Under the pieces are notes generated by a model that searched no databases, had not been told where the DNA came from, and worked only from the letters and a program-made list of their open reading frames with translations. The translations under genes were made by a program, and so were the position numbers. Positions 9,481 to 23,320 of a stretch of 64,000 bases of DNA are shown here, one piece after another; within the stretch, counting starts at the first letter, position 1, and each line of letters opens with the position of its first letter. The DNA is from Siphonodentalium dalli (Eukaryota > Mollusca > Scaphopoda > Gadilida > Siphonodentaliidae), in assembly GCA_032622095.1 (NCBI GenBank), contig CP136063.1, forward strand, positions 32,864,987 through 32,928,986. The letters run 5' to 3'.

Positions 9481-11838
9481 GTGCATACACATATGATAAT
9501 GGTTGATTTAATGACATACATGGTGCGAATAGGTCTCAATCATTCTAGATCGATGAAATTACCAAATAGGAAAATATTAAGTGTTATCTCCTCATATGCA
9601 GCTTTGGCAATAGTGCAATCAAGACTAAACGGAGTGCCGATTTACACAGCATTCTTGGTGGCCCTGACAATTCATTTTATGTTATTTTCATTGGTAGAAA
9701 AAGTATTAGACAACATGGAAACACTTAGAACTAGGGTCCGAAACATAAACACGATCTTTGACCAAACATACACTGCCATTAAGGGCATTTGCACTACAGA
9801 ATTAGCAATTATATTTTCTCTCGCGGGAATAATATTTATTTTGTTACTAATTGCGTCAGATGTACACCCTCATCCAGGAACTGAGAACAACACTTCCACA
9901 ACATCAGATCATTCAACAATTAAAATTATGCATATGAATATTCAAAGTTTAAGACACAAAATTGACTTGGTTCGATCAGAATCGTTTGCCTATCATGTGA
10001 TGACTTTCACTGAAACCTGGCTGTCTAGTAACATTGATGACGAAACAATAAATATACCCGGCTTTCAATGCCCCGAAAGATGTGACCGAGTAACAGAAAC
10101 CACTGGAGGTGGAGTAGTAACTTACATTAAAAACAACCTACCATATAGGAGAAGATTTGACCTAGAAATACCCAATCTAGAAAGTGTTTGGATTGAAGTT
10201 AACTTCGAAAGACATAAAACATTAATTGGTACATTTTATAGGCCCCCCAATGCCCCCAATAATGTATGGGACAACATAGAAACATACATCGAGTGTGCTA
10301 CCTCTCTCAATTTTCATGTAATCATAACCGGTGATCTGAACTGTAACCAGCTACCCCCAGGCCCAAATAAAATTAAAGACATATGTGCATTTAAAGGGTT
10401 GTCACAATTGGTTGAAGAAGCAACCCATTTCACGGAATATTCTTCAACGTTGATTAATATTTTCACGACAAACAAAAAGGAATTTATTCATAGCACGGAG
10501 GTTCAAGATACATTCGTTCCTAATCTAGTAAGATACCACTGCCCAGTTGTACTGAGCTTAGATTTAAATCCTCGGAAATACGAGAGAACTTTCAGGAGGA
10601 CAATTTGGAACTACGATAATGCAATTTTTTCTTCTATGAATGAAGAATTGTCCTCCTGGAATTACCTCTCAGATATGGAAAACGCAACCACAGTGGACCT
10701 GACATCAATATTCACAACTAAAATAAAAAATATAATGGAAAAATATATTCCCCACAAAGAAATTACAATTCGAACTAATGAACCCGATTGGATGAATGCG
10801 TCAATTCGCAAATTAATAAGACAAAGAAAGCGAACATATAGAATAGCAAAACGCAAAAATACAGAGAATTCGTGGAATAATTACCGATCGAAAAGAAATG
10901 AAACAGTACACACCATTAGAGTAGCTAAACGTTCGCATATTGATAAAATACAAACCCTTCTTGGTAGCAAAGATACAGAGACATCGGTATGGTGGAAGAC
11001 ATTAAATAAATTTCTAAAACCACGATCTAAACCGATACCACCCCTTAATGATGGTATATAATTTACTTCCAATCCCTACCAAAAAGCTGAAATACTCAAC
11101 GATTTCTTTTGCAAAATCTCATCCTTGCCAGATTCGTCAAATGCAGAGTTACCAAATATGACATACAGAACGGAATCCAGATTTGAAAATATGATAATCA
11201 CGAGCGAACAAGTATACTCCGCACTAAAAGAATTAAAGATAGCAAAAGCCAGTGGCCCCGACGATATTAGTCCAAGGATCTTAAAAGAATGTGCTAGCTC
11301 CATCGCAAATCGCTTGGAATATTTATTAAATAAATATATTGAAGAATCACATTTCCCAGTTGAATGGAAACGCGCGAATATAACGCCCATTTTCAAAAAA
11401 GGTGATCCCTCTGAACCGAGTAACTATCGTCCAGTCGCACTTCTCAGTTGTATTTCTAAAGTCTTTGAGAAATGTATCTATAAAAGTCTCTCCACATACC
11501 TAAGGGATAATAATCTCCTCACTAATTTGCAATCCGGATTCACTCCAAAAGATTCCACTGTATACCAATTAACTGACATATACCAGTATATAATTTCAAA
11601 TCTAGAAGAAGGAAAGGAAATCAGATGCCTATTTTGTGATATTAGCAAAGCGTTCGACAAGGTTTGGCATAAAGGACTAATTTTCAAATTACAAAAATGT
11701 GGTGTAGAAGGGAATATTTTGACATTATTGTCTAGCTACTTGAGTGAGAGGATGTGCATTGAAGGGGTGCAATCATCATGGAAACCCGTCCTGGCAGGTG
11801 TCCCTCAAGGGTATATACTAGGCCCTCTTTTATTCTTT
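9481..11838 (+). pseudogene. APE-type non-LTR retrotransposon ORF2, one stop, 3'-truncated
   Basis: This is a LINE polyprotein whose endonuclease nicks target DNA and whose reverse transcriptase primes from the nick. Residue numbers count from the Met at 9481; the true start is uncertain. Residues ~32-75 and ~105-126 are hydrophobic. ASDVHPHPG (125-133) resembles the 2A-like motif of some LINEs. Residues ~148-360 are an exonuclease-endonuclease-phosphatase domain: N153, TETW around E178, FYRPP 252-256, GDLN 284-287 and a final H353. The usual Ser-Asp-His triplet at that last site is replaced by RYH. A basic linker follows (436-458). A single in-frame taa (11059-11061) interrupts the frame, which continues directly into the reverse transcriptase: KASGPDD, ANITPIFKKGD, SNYRPVALLS, CDISKAFDKVWH (first catalytic Asp) and GVPQGYILGPLLF. 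The YADD box and everything after it are missing because the satellite starts there. The copy cannot be autonomous. It belongs to the CR1/Jockey group in the broad sense; the exact clade is not determined. Confidence 0.93.
11059..11061 (+). other. In-frame nonsense codon in LINE ORF2
   Basis: The taa codon lies between PPLNDGI and FTSNPYQKAEILN in the same frame as both the endonuclease upstream and the reverse transcriptase downstream. Since the flanking residues read naturally as the linker of this family and no frameshift is needed, it is most simply a point mutation in a fairly young copy. Confidence 0.85.
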
Positions 11839-14800
11839 TAATACATGTTACAAAGAGATGAACCATCTTTATATCCCGGTAGCTATATAATACATGTTAA
11901 CAAAGAGATAGACCATCTTTATACCCCGGTATAACTATATAATACATGTTAACAAAGAGATGGACCATCTTTATACCCCGGTATAACTATATAATACATG
12001 TTAACAACGAGATGGACCATCTTTATACCCCGGTATAACTATATAATACATGTTACAAAGAGATGAACCATCTTTATATCCCGGTAGCTATATAATACAT
12101 GTTAACAAAGAGATAGACCATCTTTATACCCCGGTATAACTATATAATACATGTTAACAAAGAGATGAACCATCTTTATACCCCGGTATAACTATATAAT
12201 ACACGTTAACAAAGAGATGGACCATCTTTATACCCCGGTATAACTATATAATACATGTTACAAAGAGATGAACCATCTTTATATCCCGGTAGCTATATAA
12301 TACATGTTAACAAAGAGATAGACCATCTTTATATCCCGGTCTAACAATATAATACATGTTAACAAAGAGATGAACCATCTTTATACCCCGGTATAACTAT
12401 ATAATACATGTTAACAAAGAGATGGACCATCTTTATACCCCGGTAACTATATAATACATGTTACAAAGAGATATACCATCTTTTATCCCGGTAACTATAT
12501 AATACATGTTACAAAGAGATGGACCATCTTTATACCCCGGTAACTATATAATACATGTTACAAAGAGATGGACCATCTTTATACCCCGGTATAACTATAT
12601 AATACATGTTACAAAGAGATGAACCATCTTTATATCCCGGTAACTATGTAATACATGTTACAAAGAGATAGACCATCTTTATATCCCGGTCTAACTATAT
12701 AATACATGTTAACAAAGAGATGAACCATCTTTATACCCCGGTATAACTATATAATACATGTTAACAGAGAGATGAACCATCTTTATATCCCGGTAGCTAT
12801 ATAATACATGTTACAAAGAGATAGACCATCTTTATATCCCGGTAACTATATAATACATGTTACAAAGAGACAGACCATCGTTATACCCCGGTAACTATAT
12901 AATACATGTTACAAAGAGATGAACCATCATTATATCCCGGTATAGCTATATAATACATGTTACAAAGAGATACACCATCTTTATATCCCGGTATAGCTAT
13001 ATAATACATGTTACAAAGAGATGGACCATCTTTATATCCCGGTATAACTATATAATACATGTTAACAAAGAGATGGACCATCTTTATACCCCGGAAGCTA
13101 TATAATACATGTTACAAAGAGATAGACCATCTTTATATCCCGGTATAACTATATAATACATGTTACAAAGAGATAGACCATCTAAATATCCCGGTCTAAC
13201 TATATAATACATGTTACAAAGAGATGGACCATCTTTATACCCCGCTAACTATATAATACATGTTACAAAGAGATGGACCATCTTTATATCCCGGTATATC
13301 TATATAATACATGTTAACAAAGAGATGAACCATCTTTATACCCCGGTAGCTATATAATACATGTTACAAAGAGATAGACCATCTTTATATCCCGGTATAA
13401 CTATATAATACATGTTACAAAGAGATAGACCATCTTTATATCCCGGTCTAACTATATAATACATGTTACAAAGAGATGGACCATCTTTATACCCCGCTAA
13501 CTATATAATACATGTTACAAAGAGATGGACCATCTTTATATCCCGGTATATCTATATAATACATGTTAACAAAGAGATGAACCATCTTTATACCCCGGTA
13601 GCTATATAATACATGTTACAAAGAGATAGACCATCTTTATATCCCGGTATAACTATATAATACATGTTACAAAGAGATAGACCATCTTTATATCCCGGTC
13701 TAACTATATAATACATGTTACAAAGAGATGGACCATCTTTATATCCCGGTATAACTATATAATACATGTTAACAAAGAGATGGACCATCTTTATACACCG
13801 GTATAACTATATAATACATGTTACAAAGAGATGAACCATCTTTATATCCCGGTAGCTATATAATACATGTTAACAAAGAGATGGACCATCTTTATACCCC
13901 GGTATAACTATATAATACATGTTAACAAAGAGATGGACCATCTTTATACCCCGGTATAACTATATAATACATGTTACAAAGAGATGAACCATCTTTATAT
14001 CCCGGTAGCTATATAATACATGTTAACAAAGAGATAGACCATCTTTATACCCCGGTATAACTATATAATACATGTTAACAAAGAGATGGACCATCTTTAT
14101 ACCCCGGTATAACTATATAATACATGTTACAAAGAGATGAACCATCTTTATATCCCGGTAGCTATATAATACATGTTAACAAAGAGATAGACCATCTTTA
14201 TACCCCGGTATAACTATATAATACATGTTAACAAAGAGATGGACCATCTTTATACCCCGGTATAACTATATAATACATGTTAACAAAGAGATGGACCATC
14301 TTTATACCCCGGTATAACTATATAATACATGTTACAAAGAGATGAACCATCTTTATATCCCGGTAGCTATATAATACATGTTAACAAAGAGATAGACCAT
14401 CTTTATACCCCGGTATAACTATATAATACATGTTAACAAAGAGATGAACCATCTTTATACCCCGGTATAACTATATAATACACGTTAACAAAGAGATGGA
14501 CCATCTTTATACCCCGGTATAACTATATAATACATGTTACAAAGAGATGAACCATCTTTATATCCCGGTAGCTATATAATACATGTTAACAAAGAGATAG
14601 ACCATCTTTATATCCCGGTCTAACAATATAATACATGTTAACAAAGAGATGAACCATCTTTATACCCCGGTATAACTATATAATACATGTTAACAAAGAG
14701 ATGGACCATCTTTATACCCCGGTAACTATATAATACATGTTACAAAGAGATATACCATCTTTATATCCCGGTAACTATATAATACATGTTACAAAGAGAT

Positions 14801-16070
14801 GGACCATCTTTATACCCCGGTAACTATATAATACATGTTACAAAGAGATGGACCATCTTTATACCCCGGTATAACTATATAATACATGTTACAAAGAGAT
14901 GAACCATCTTTATATCCCGGTAACTATGTAATACATGTTACAAAGAGATAGACCATCTTTATATCCCGGTCTAACTATATAATACATGTTAACAAAGAGA
15001 TGAACCATCTTTATACCCCGGTATAACTATATAATACATGTTAACAGAGAGATGAACCATCTTTATATCCCGGTAGCTATATAATACATGTTACAAAGAG
15101 ATAGACCATCTTTATATCCCGGTAACTATATAATACATGTTACAAAGAGACAGACCATCGTTATACCCCGGTAACTATATAATACATGTTACAAAGAGAT
15201 GAACCATCATTATATCCCGGTATAGCTATATAATACATGTTACAAAGAGATACACCATCTTTATATCCCGGTATAGCTATATAATACATGTTACAAAGAG
15301 ATGGACCATCTTTATATCCCGGTATAACTATATAATACATGTTAACAAAGAGATGGACCATCTTTATACCCCGGAAGCTATATAATACATGTTACAAAGA
15401 GATAGACCATCTTTATATCCCGGTATAACTATATAATACATGTTACAAAGAGATAGACCATCTAAATATCCCGGTCTAACTATATAATACATGTTACAAA
15501 GAGATGGACCATCTTTATACCCCGCTAACTATATAATACATGTTACAAAGAGATGGACCATCTTTATATCCCGGTATATCTATATAATACATGTTAACAA
15601 AGAGATGAACCATCTTTATACCCCGGTAGCTATATAATACATGTTACAAAGAGATAGACCATCTTTATATCCCGGTATAACTATATAATACATGTTACAA
15701 AGAGATAGACCATCTTTATATCCCGGTCTAACTATATAATACATGTTACAAAGAGATGGACCATCTTTATACCCCGCTAACTATATAATACATGTTACAA
15801 AGAGATGGACCATCTTTATATCCCGGTATATCTATATAATACATGTTAACAAAGAGATGAACCATCTTTATACCCCGGTAGCTATATAATACATGTTACA
15901 AAGAGATAGACCATCTTTATATCCCGGTATAACTATATAATACATGTTACAAAGAGATAGACCATCTTTATATCCCGGTCTAACTATATAATACATGTTA
16001 CAAAGAGATGGACCATCTTTATATCCCGGTATAACTATATAATACATGTTAACAAAGAGATGGACCATCT
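11839..16070. repeat. Satellite zone 1: ~2280-bp duplicated block
   Basis: The first ~1.95 kb of the array (11839 to about 13790) recurs at 14118-16070 with an offset of 2279-2280 bp. The one-base step comes from an indel at about 12481 versus 14760. The open frames at 12881-13081 and 13588-13788 recur unchanged at 15161-15361 and 15868-16068. Monomers here are enriched in the 51-52-bp ggtataac plus ttaac types. Confidence 0.93.
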
Positions 16071-19000
16071 TTATATCCCGGTAGCTATATAATACATGTT
16101 ACAAAGAGATAGACCATCTTTATATCCCGGTAGCTATATAATACATGTTACAAAGAGATAGACCATCTTTATATCTCGGTAACTATATAATACATGTTAC
16201 AAAGAGATGGACCATCTTTATACCCCGGTAGCTATATAATACATGTTACTAAGAGACAGACCATCTTTATACCCCGGTATAACTATATAATACATGTTAC
16301 AAAGAGATAGACCATCTTTATATCCCGGTAGCTATATAATACATGTTACAAAGAGATAGACCATCTTTATACCCCGGTAGCTATATAATACATGTTACAA
16401 AGAGATGAACCATCTTTATATCCCGGTATAACTATATAATACATGTTAACAAAGAGATAGACCATCTTTATATCCCGGTAACTATATAATACATGTTACA
16501 AAGAGATAGACCATCTTTATATCCCGGTAACTATATAATACATGTTACAAAGAGATAGACCATCTTTATATCCCGGTAGCTATATAATACATGTTATAAA
16601 GAGATAGACCATCTTTATATCCCGGTATAACTATATAATACATGTTAACAAAGAGATGAACCATCTTTATATCCCGGTATAGCTATATAATACATGTTAC
16701 AAAGAGATAGACCATCTTTATATCCCGGTCTAACTATATAATACATGTTACAAAGAGATATACCATCTTTATATCCCGGTAGCTATATAATACATGTTAC
16801 AAAGAGATGGACCATCTTTATATCCCGGTAGCTATATAATACATGTTACAAAGAGATAGACCATCTTTATACCCCGGTAACTATATAATACATGTTACAA
16901 AGAGATAAACCATCTTTATATCCCGGTATAACTATATAATACATGTTACAAAGAGATGGACCATCTTTATATCCCGGTAGCTATTGAATACATGTTACAA
17001 AGAGATGGACCATCTTTATATCCCGGTAGCTATATAATACATGTTACAAAGAGACAGACCATCTTTATATCCCGGTATAACTATATATTACATGTTACAA
17101 AGAGATAGACCATCTTTATATCCCGATATAGCTATATAATACATGTTACAAAGAGATAGACCATCTTTATACCCCGGTAGCTATATAATACATGTTACAA
17201 AGAGATGGACCATCTTTATATCCCGGTAACTATATAATACATGTTACAAAGAGATAGACCATCTTTATATCCCGGTAGCTATATAATACATGTTACAAAG
17301 AGATAGACCATCTTTATATCCCGGTAGCTATATAATACATGTTATAAAGAGATGGACCATCTTTATATCCCGGTAACTATATAATACATGTTACAAAGAG
17401 ATGGACCATCTTTATATCCCGGTATAGCTATATAATACATGTTACAAAGAGATAAACCATCTTTATATCCCGGTATAGCTATATAATACATGTTACAAAG
17501 AGATGGATCATCTTTATATCCCGGTAGCTATATAATACATGTTAACAAAGAGATAGACCATCTTTATATCCCGGTAACTATATAATACATGTTATAAAGA
17601 GACAGACCATCTTTATATCCCGGTAACTATATAATACATGTTACAAAGAGATAGACCATCTTTATATCCCGGTAACTATATAATACATGTTACAAAGAGA
17701 TAGACCATCTTTATACCCCGGTAACTATATAATACATGTTACAAAGAGATAGACCATCTTTATACCCCGGTAGCTATATAATACATGTTACAAAGAGATA
17801 GACAATCTTTATACCCCGGTAGCTATATAATACATGTTACAAAGAGATAGACAATCTTTATACCCCGGTAGCTATATAATACATGTTACAAAGAGATAGA
17901 CCATCTTTATACCCCGGTAACTATATAATACATGTTACAAAGAGATAGACCATCTTTATACCCCGGTAACTATATAATACATGTTACAAAGAGATGGACC
18001 ATCTTTATATCCCGGTAGCTATATAATACATGTTAACAAAGAGACAGACCATCTTTATATCCCGGTAGCTATATAATACATGTTACAAAGAGATAAACCA
18101 TCTTTATATCCCGGTAACTATATAATACATGTTACAAAGAGATGGACCATCTTTATACCCCGGTAACTATATAATACATGTTACAAAGAGATATACCATC
18201 TTTATATCCCGGTAACTATATAATAAATGTTACAAAGAGATATACCATCTTTATATCCCGGTAACTATATAATACATGTTACAAAGAGATATACCATCTT
18301 TATACACCGGTATAGCTATATAATACATGTTACAAAGAGATAGACCATCTTTATACCCGGTAACTATATAATACATGTTATAAAGAGATAGACCATCTGT
18401 ATACACCGGTATAGCTATATAATACATGTTACAAAGAGACAGACCATCTTTATACCCCGGTATAACTATATAATACATGTTACAAAGAGATGGACCATCT
18501 TTATATCCCGGTAGCTATATAATACATGTTATAAAGAGATAGACCATCTTTATATCCCGGTAGCTATATAATACATGTTACAAAGAGACAGACCATCTTT
18601 ATACCCCGGTAACTATATAACACATGTTTACAAAGAGATAGACCATCTTTATATCCCGGTAACTATATAATACATGTTAACAAAGAGATAGACCATCTTT
18701 ATATCCCGGTAGCTATATAATACATGTTACAAAGAGATAAACCATCTTTATATCCCGGTAGCTATATAATACATGTTAACAAAGAGATGGACCATCTTTA
18801 TACCCCGGTAACTATATAATACATGTTAACAAAGAGATAGACCATCTTTATATCCCGGTAGCTATATAATACATGTTACAAAGAGATAGACCATCTTTAT
18901 ATCCCGGTAACTATATAATACATGTTAACAAAGAGATGGACCATCTTTATATCCCGGTAACTATATAATACATGTTACAAAGAGACAGACCATCTTTATA

Positions 19001-20750
19001 TCCCGGTAACTATATAACACATGTTTACAAAGAGATAGACCATCTTTATATCCCGGTAACTATATGATACATGTTAACAAAGAGATAGACCATCTTTATA
19101 TCCCGGTAACTATATAATACATGTTACAAAGAGACAGACAATCTTTATATCCCGGTAACTATATAATACATGTTACAAAGAGATAGACAATCTTTATACC
19201 CCGGTAACTATATAATACATGTTAACAAAGAGATGGACCATCTTTATATCCCGGTATAGCTATATAATACATGTTACAAAGAGATAAACGATCTTTATAT
19301 CCCGGTAACTATATAATACATGTTACAAAGAGATGGACCATCTTTATATCCCGGTAACTATATAACACATGTTACAAAGAGATAGACCATCTTTATATCC
19401 CGGTAACTATATAATACATGTTACAAAGAGATGGACCATCTTTATACCCCGGTAACTATATAATACATGTTACAAAGAGATATACCATCTTTATATCCCG
19501 GTAACTATATAATACATGTTACAAAGAGATATACCATCTTTATATCCCGGTAACTATATAATACATGTTACAAAGAGATAGACCATCTTTATACCCCGGT
19601 AACTATATAATACATGTTACAAAGAGACAGACCATCTTTATACCCCGGTAACTATATAATACATGTTACAAAGAGATGGACCATCTTTATATCCCGGTAG
19701 CTATATAATACATGTTACAAAGAGACAGACCATCTTTATACCCCGGTAACTATATAATACATGTTACAAAGAGATGGACCATCTTTATATCCCGGTAACT
19801 ATATAATACATGTAACAAAGAGATGGACCATCTTTATATCCCGGTAGCTACATAATACATGTTACAAAGAGATAGACCATCTTTATACCCCGGTAACTAT
19901 ATAATACATGTTACAAAGAGACAGACCATCTTTATACCCCGGTAACTATATAATACATGTTACAAAGAGATGGACCATCTTTATATCCCGGTAGCTATAT
20001 AATACATGTTACAAAGAGACAGACCATCTTTATACCCCGGTAACTATATAATACATGTTACAAAGAGATGGACCATCTTTATATCCCGGTAGCTATATAA
20101 TACATGTTACAAAGAGATAGACCATCTTTATATTCCGGTAACTATATAATACATGTTACAAAGAGACAGACCATCTTTATATCCCGGTAACTATATAATA
20201 CATGTTACAAAGAGATAGACCATCTTTATACCCCGGTATAACTATATAATACATGTTACAAAGAGATGGACCATCTTTATATCCCGGTATAACTATATAA
20301 TACATGTTACAAAGAGATTGACCATCTTTATATCCCGGTAGCTATATAATACATGTTACAAAGAGACAGACCATCTTTATACCCGGTAGCTATATAATAC
20401 ATGTTACAAAGAGACAGACCATCTTTGTACCCCGGTAACTATATAATACATGTTACAAAGAGATGGACCATCTTTATATCCCGGTAGCTATATAATACAT
20501 GTTACAAAGAGATAGACCATATTTATATCCCGGTAACTATATAATACATGTTACAAAGAGACAGACCATCTTTATATCCCGGTAACTATATAATACATGT
20601 TACAAAGAGATAAACCGTCTTTATATCCCGGTAACTATATAATACATGTTACAAAGAGATAGACCATCTTTATATCCCGGTAGCTATATAATACATGTTA
20701 TAAAGAGACAGACCATCTTTATACCCCGGTAACTATATAATACATGTTAC
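16071..20750. repeat. Satellite zone 2: mixed monomers
   Basis: Monomers with ggtaac, ggtagc and ggtatagc endings and agatagacc, agacagacc or agatggacc cores are intermixed. I saw no long constant-offset block here by eye, although shorter duplications probably exist. Confidence 0.75.
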
Positions 20751-23320
20751 AAAGAGATAGACCATCTTTATATCCCGGTATAACTATATAATACATGTTA
20801 CAAAGAGATAGACCATCTTTATATCCCGGTATAACTATATAATACATGTTACAAAGAGATAGACCATCTTTATACCCCGCTAACTATATAATACATGTTT
20901 ACAAAGAGATGGACCATCTTTATATCCCGGTATAACTATATAATACATGTTACAAAGAGATGGACCATCTTTATATCCCGGTATAACTATATAATACATG
21001 TTACAAAGAGATAGACCATCTTTATACCCCGGTAACTATATAATACATGTTACAAAGAGATAGACCATCTTTATACCCCGGTAGCTATATAATACATGTT
21101 ACAAAGAGATAGACCATCTTTATATCCCGGTATAACTATATAATACATGTTACAAAGAGATAGACCATCTTTATGCCTCGGTAACTATATAATACATGTT
21201 ACAAAGAGATAGACCATCTTTATATCCCGGTATAACTATATAATACATGTTACAAAGAGATAGACCATCTTTATACCCCGCTAACTATATAATACACGTT
21301 TACAAAGAGATGGACCATCTTTATATCCCGGTATAACTATATAATACATGTTACAAAGAGATGGACCATCTTTATATCCCGGTATAACTATATAATACAT
21401 GTTACAAAGAGATAGACCATCTTTATACCCCGGTAACTATATAATACATGTTACAAAGAGATAGACCATCTTTATACCCCGGTAGCTATATAATACATGT
21501 TACAAAGAGATAGACCATCTTTATATCCCGGTATAACTATATAATACATGTTACAAAGAGATAGACCATCTTTATATCCCGGTAACTATATAATACATGT
21601 TACAAAGAGACAGACCATCTTTATATCCCGGTATAGCTATATAATACATGTTACAAAGAGAAAGACCATCTTTATATCCCGGTATAACTATATAATACAT
21701 GTTACAAAGAGATAGACCATCTTTATATCCCGGTAACTATATAATACATGTTACAAAGAGATAAACCATCTTTATATCCCGGTAGCTATATAATACATGT
21801 TACAAAGAGATAGACCATCTTTATATCCCGGTAACTATATAATACATGTTACAAAGAGACAGACCATCTTTATATCCCGGTATAGCTATATAATACATGT
21901 TACAAAGAGATAAACCATCTTTATATCCCGGTAACTATATAATACATGTTACAAAGAGATGGACCATCTTTATATCCCGGTAGCTATATAATACATGTTA
22001 CAAAGAAATAGACCATCTTTATATCCCGGTAGCTATATAATACATGTTACAAAGAGATAGACCATCTTTATATCCCGGTATAACTATATAATACATGTTA
22101 CAAAGAGATAGACCATCTTTATATCCCGGTAACTATATAATACATGTTACAAAGAGACAGACCATCTTTATATCCCGGTATAGCTATATAATACATGTTA
22201 AAAAGAGATAGACCATCTTTATATCCCGGTATAACTATATAATACATGTTACAAAGAGATAGACCATCTTTATATCCCGGTATAACTATATAATACATGT
22301 TACAAAGAGATAGACCATCTTTATATCCCGGTAACTATATAATACATGTTACAAAGAGACAGACCATCTTTATATCCCGGTATAGCTATATAATACATGT
22401 TACAAAGAGATAGACCATCTTTATATCCCGGTAGCTATATAATACATGTTACAAAGAGATAGACCATCTTTATATCCCGGTATAACTATATAATACATGT
22501 TACAAAGAGATAGACTATCTTTATATCCCGGTAACTATATAATACATGTTACAAAGAGACAGACCATCTTTATATCCCGGTATAGCTACATAATACATGT
22601 TACAAAGAGATGGACTATCTTTATATCCCGGTAACTATATAATACATGTTACAAAGAGACAGACCATCTTTATACCCCGGTAACTATATAATACATGTTA
22701 ACAAAGGTATGGATCATCTTTATATCCCGGTAACTATATAATACATGTTACAAAGAGATAGACCATCTTTATATCCCGGTAGCTATATAATACATGTTAC
22801 AAAGAGATAGACCATCTTTATATCCCGGTATAACTATATAATACATGTTACAAAGAGATAGACCATCTTTATACCCCGCTAACTATATAATACATGTTTA
22901 CAAAGAGATGGACCATCTTTATATCCCGGTATAACTATATAATACATGTTACAAAGAGATGGACCATCTTTATATCCCGGTATAACTATATAATACATGT
23001 TACAAAGAGATAGACCATCTTTATACCCCGGTAACTATATAATACATGTTACAAAGAGATAGACCATCTTTATACTCCGGTAGCTATATAATACATGTTA
23101 CAAAGAGATAGACCATCTTTATATCCCGGTATAACTATATAATACATGTTACAAAGAGATAGACCATCTTTATACCCCGGTAACTATATAATACATGTTA
23201 CAAAGAGATAGACCATCTTTATATCCCGGTATAACTATATAATACATGTTACAAAGAGATAGACCATCTTTATACCCCGCTAACTATATAATACACGTTT
23301 ACAAAGAGATGGACCATCTT
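20750..23320. repeat. Satellite zone 3: 401-bp block repeats
   Basis: A marker monomer pair, ccccgctaac followed by gtttacaaagag, occurs with taac at 20881 and 21282 (401 bp apart) and again at 22880 and 23281 (401 bp apart). The two pairs are 1999 bp apart. The same pair returns at 28266 and 28667. This shows a 401-bp duplication inside larger amplicons. Confidence 0.85.

Noticed and set aside
9243-9506. Candidate LINE ORF1
   Set aside because: 87 codons with no zinc knuckle, RRM or coiled-coil pattern, in a different frame and overlapping the ORF2 start region.
5236-11838. Both LINE copies break at the same GxxLGPLLF reverse transcriptase block, suggesting one element split in two
   Set aside because: The upstream piece is a diverged CR1/L2-like sequence with different decay and a nested SINE, while the downstream piece is nearly intact. 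The shared motif is universal in this enzyme family, so coincidence is likelier.
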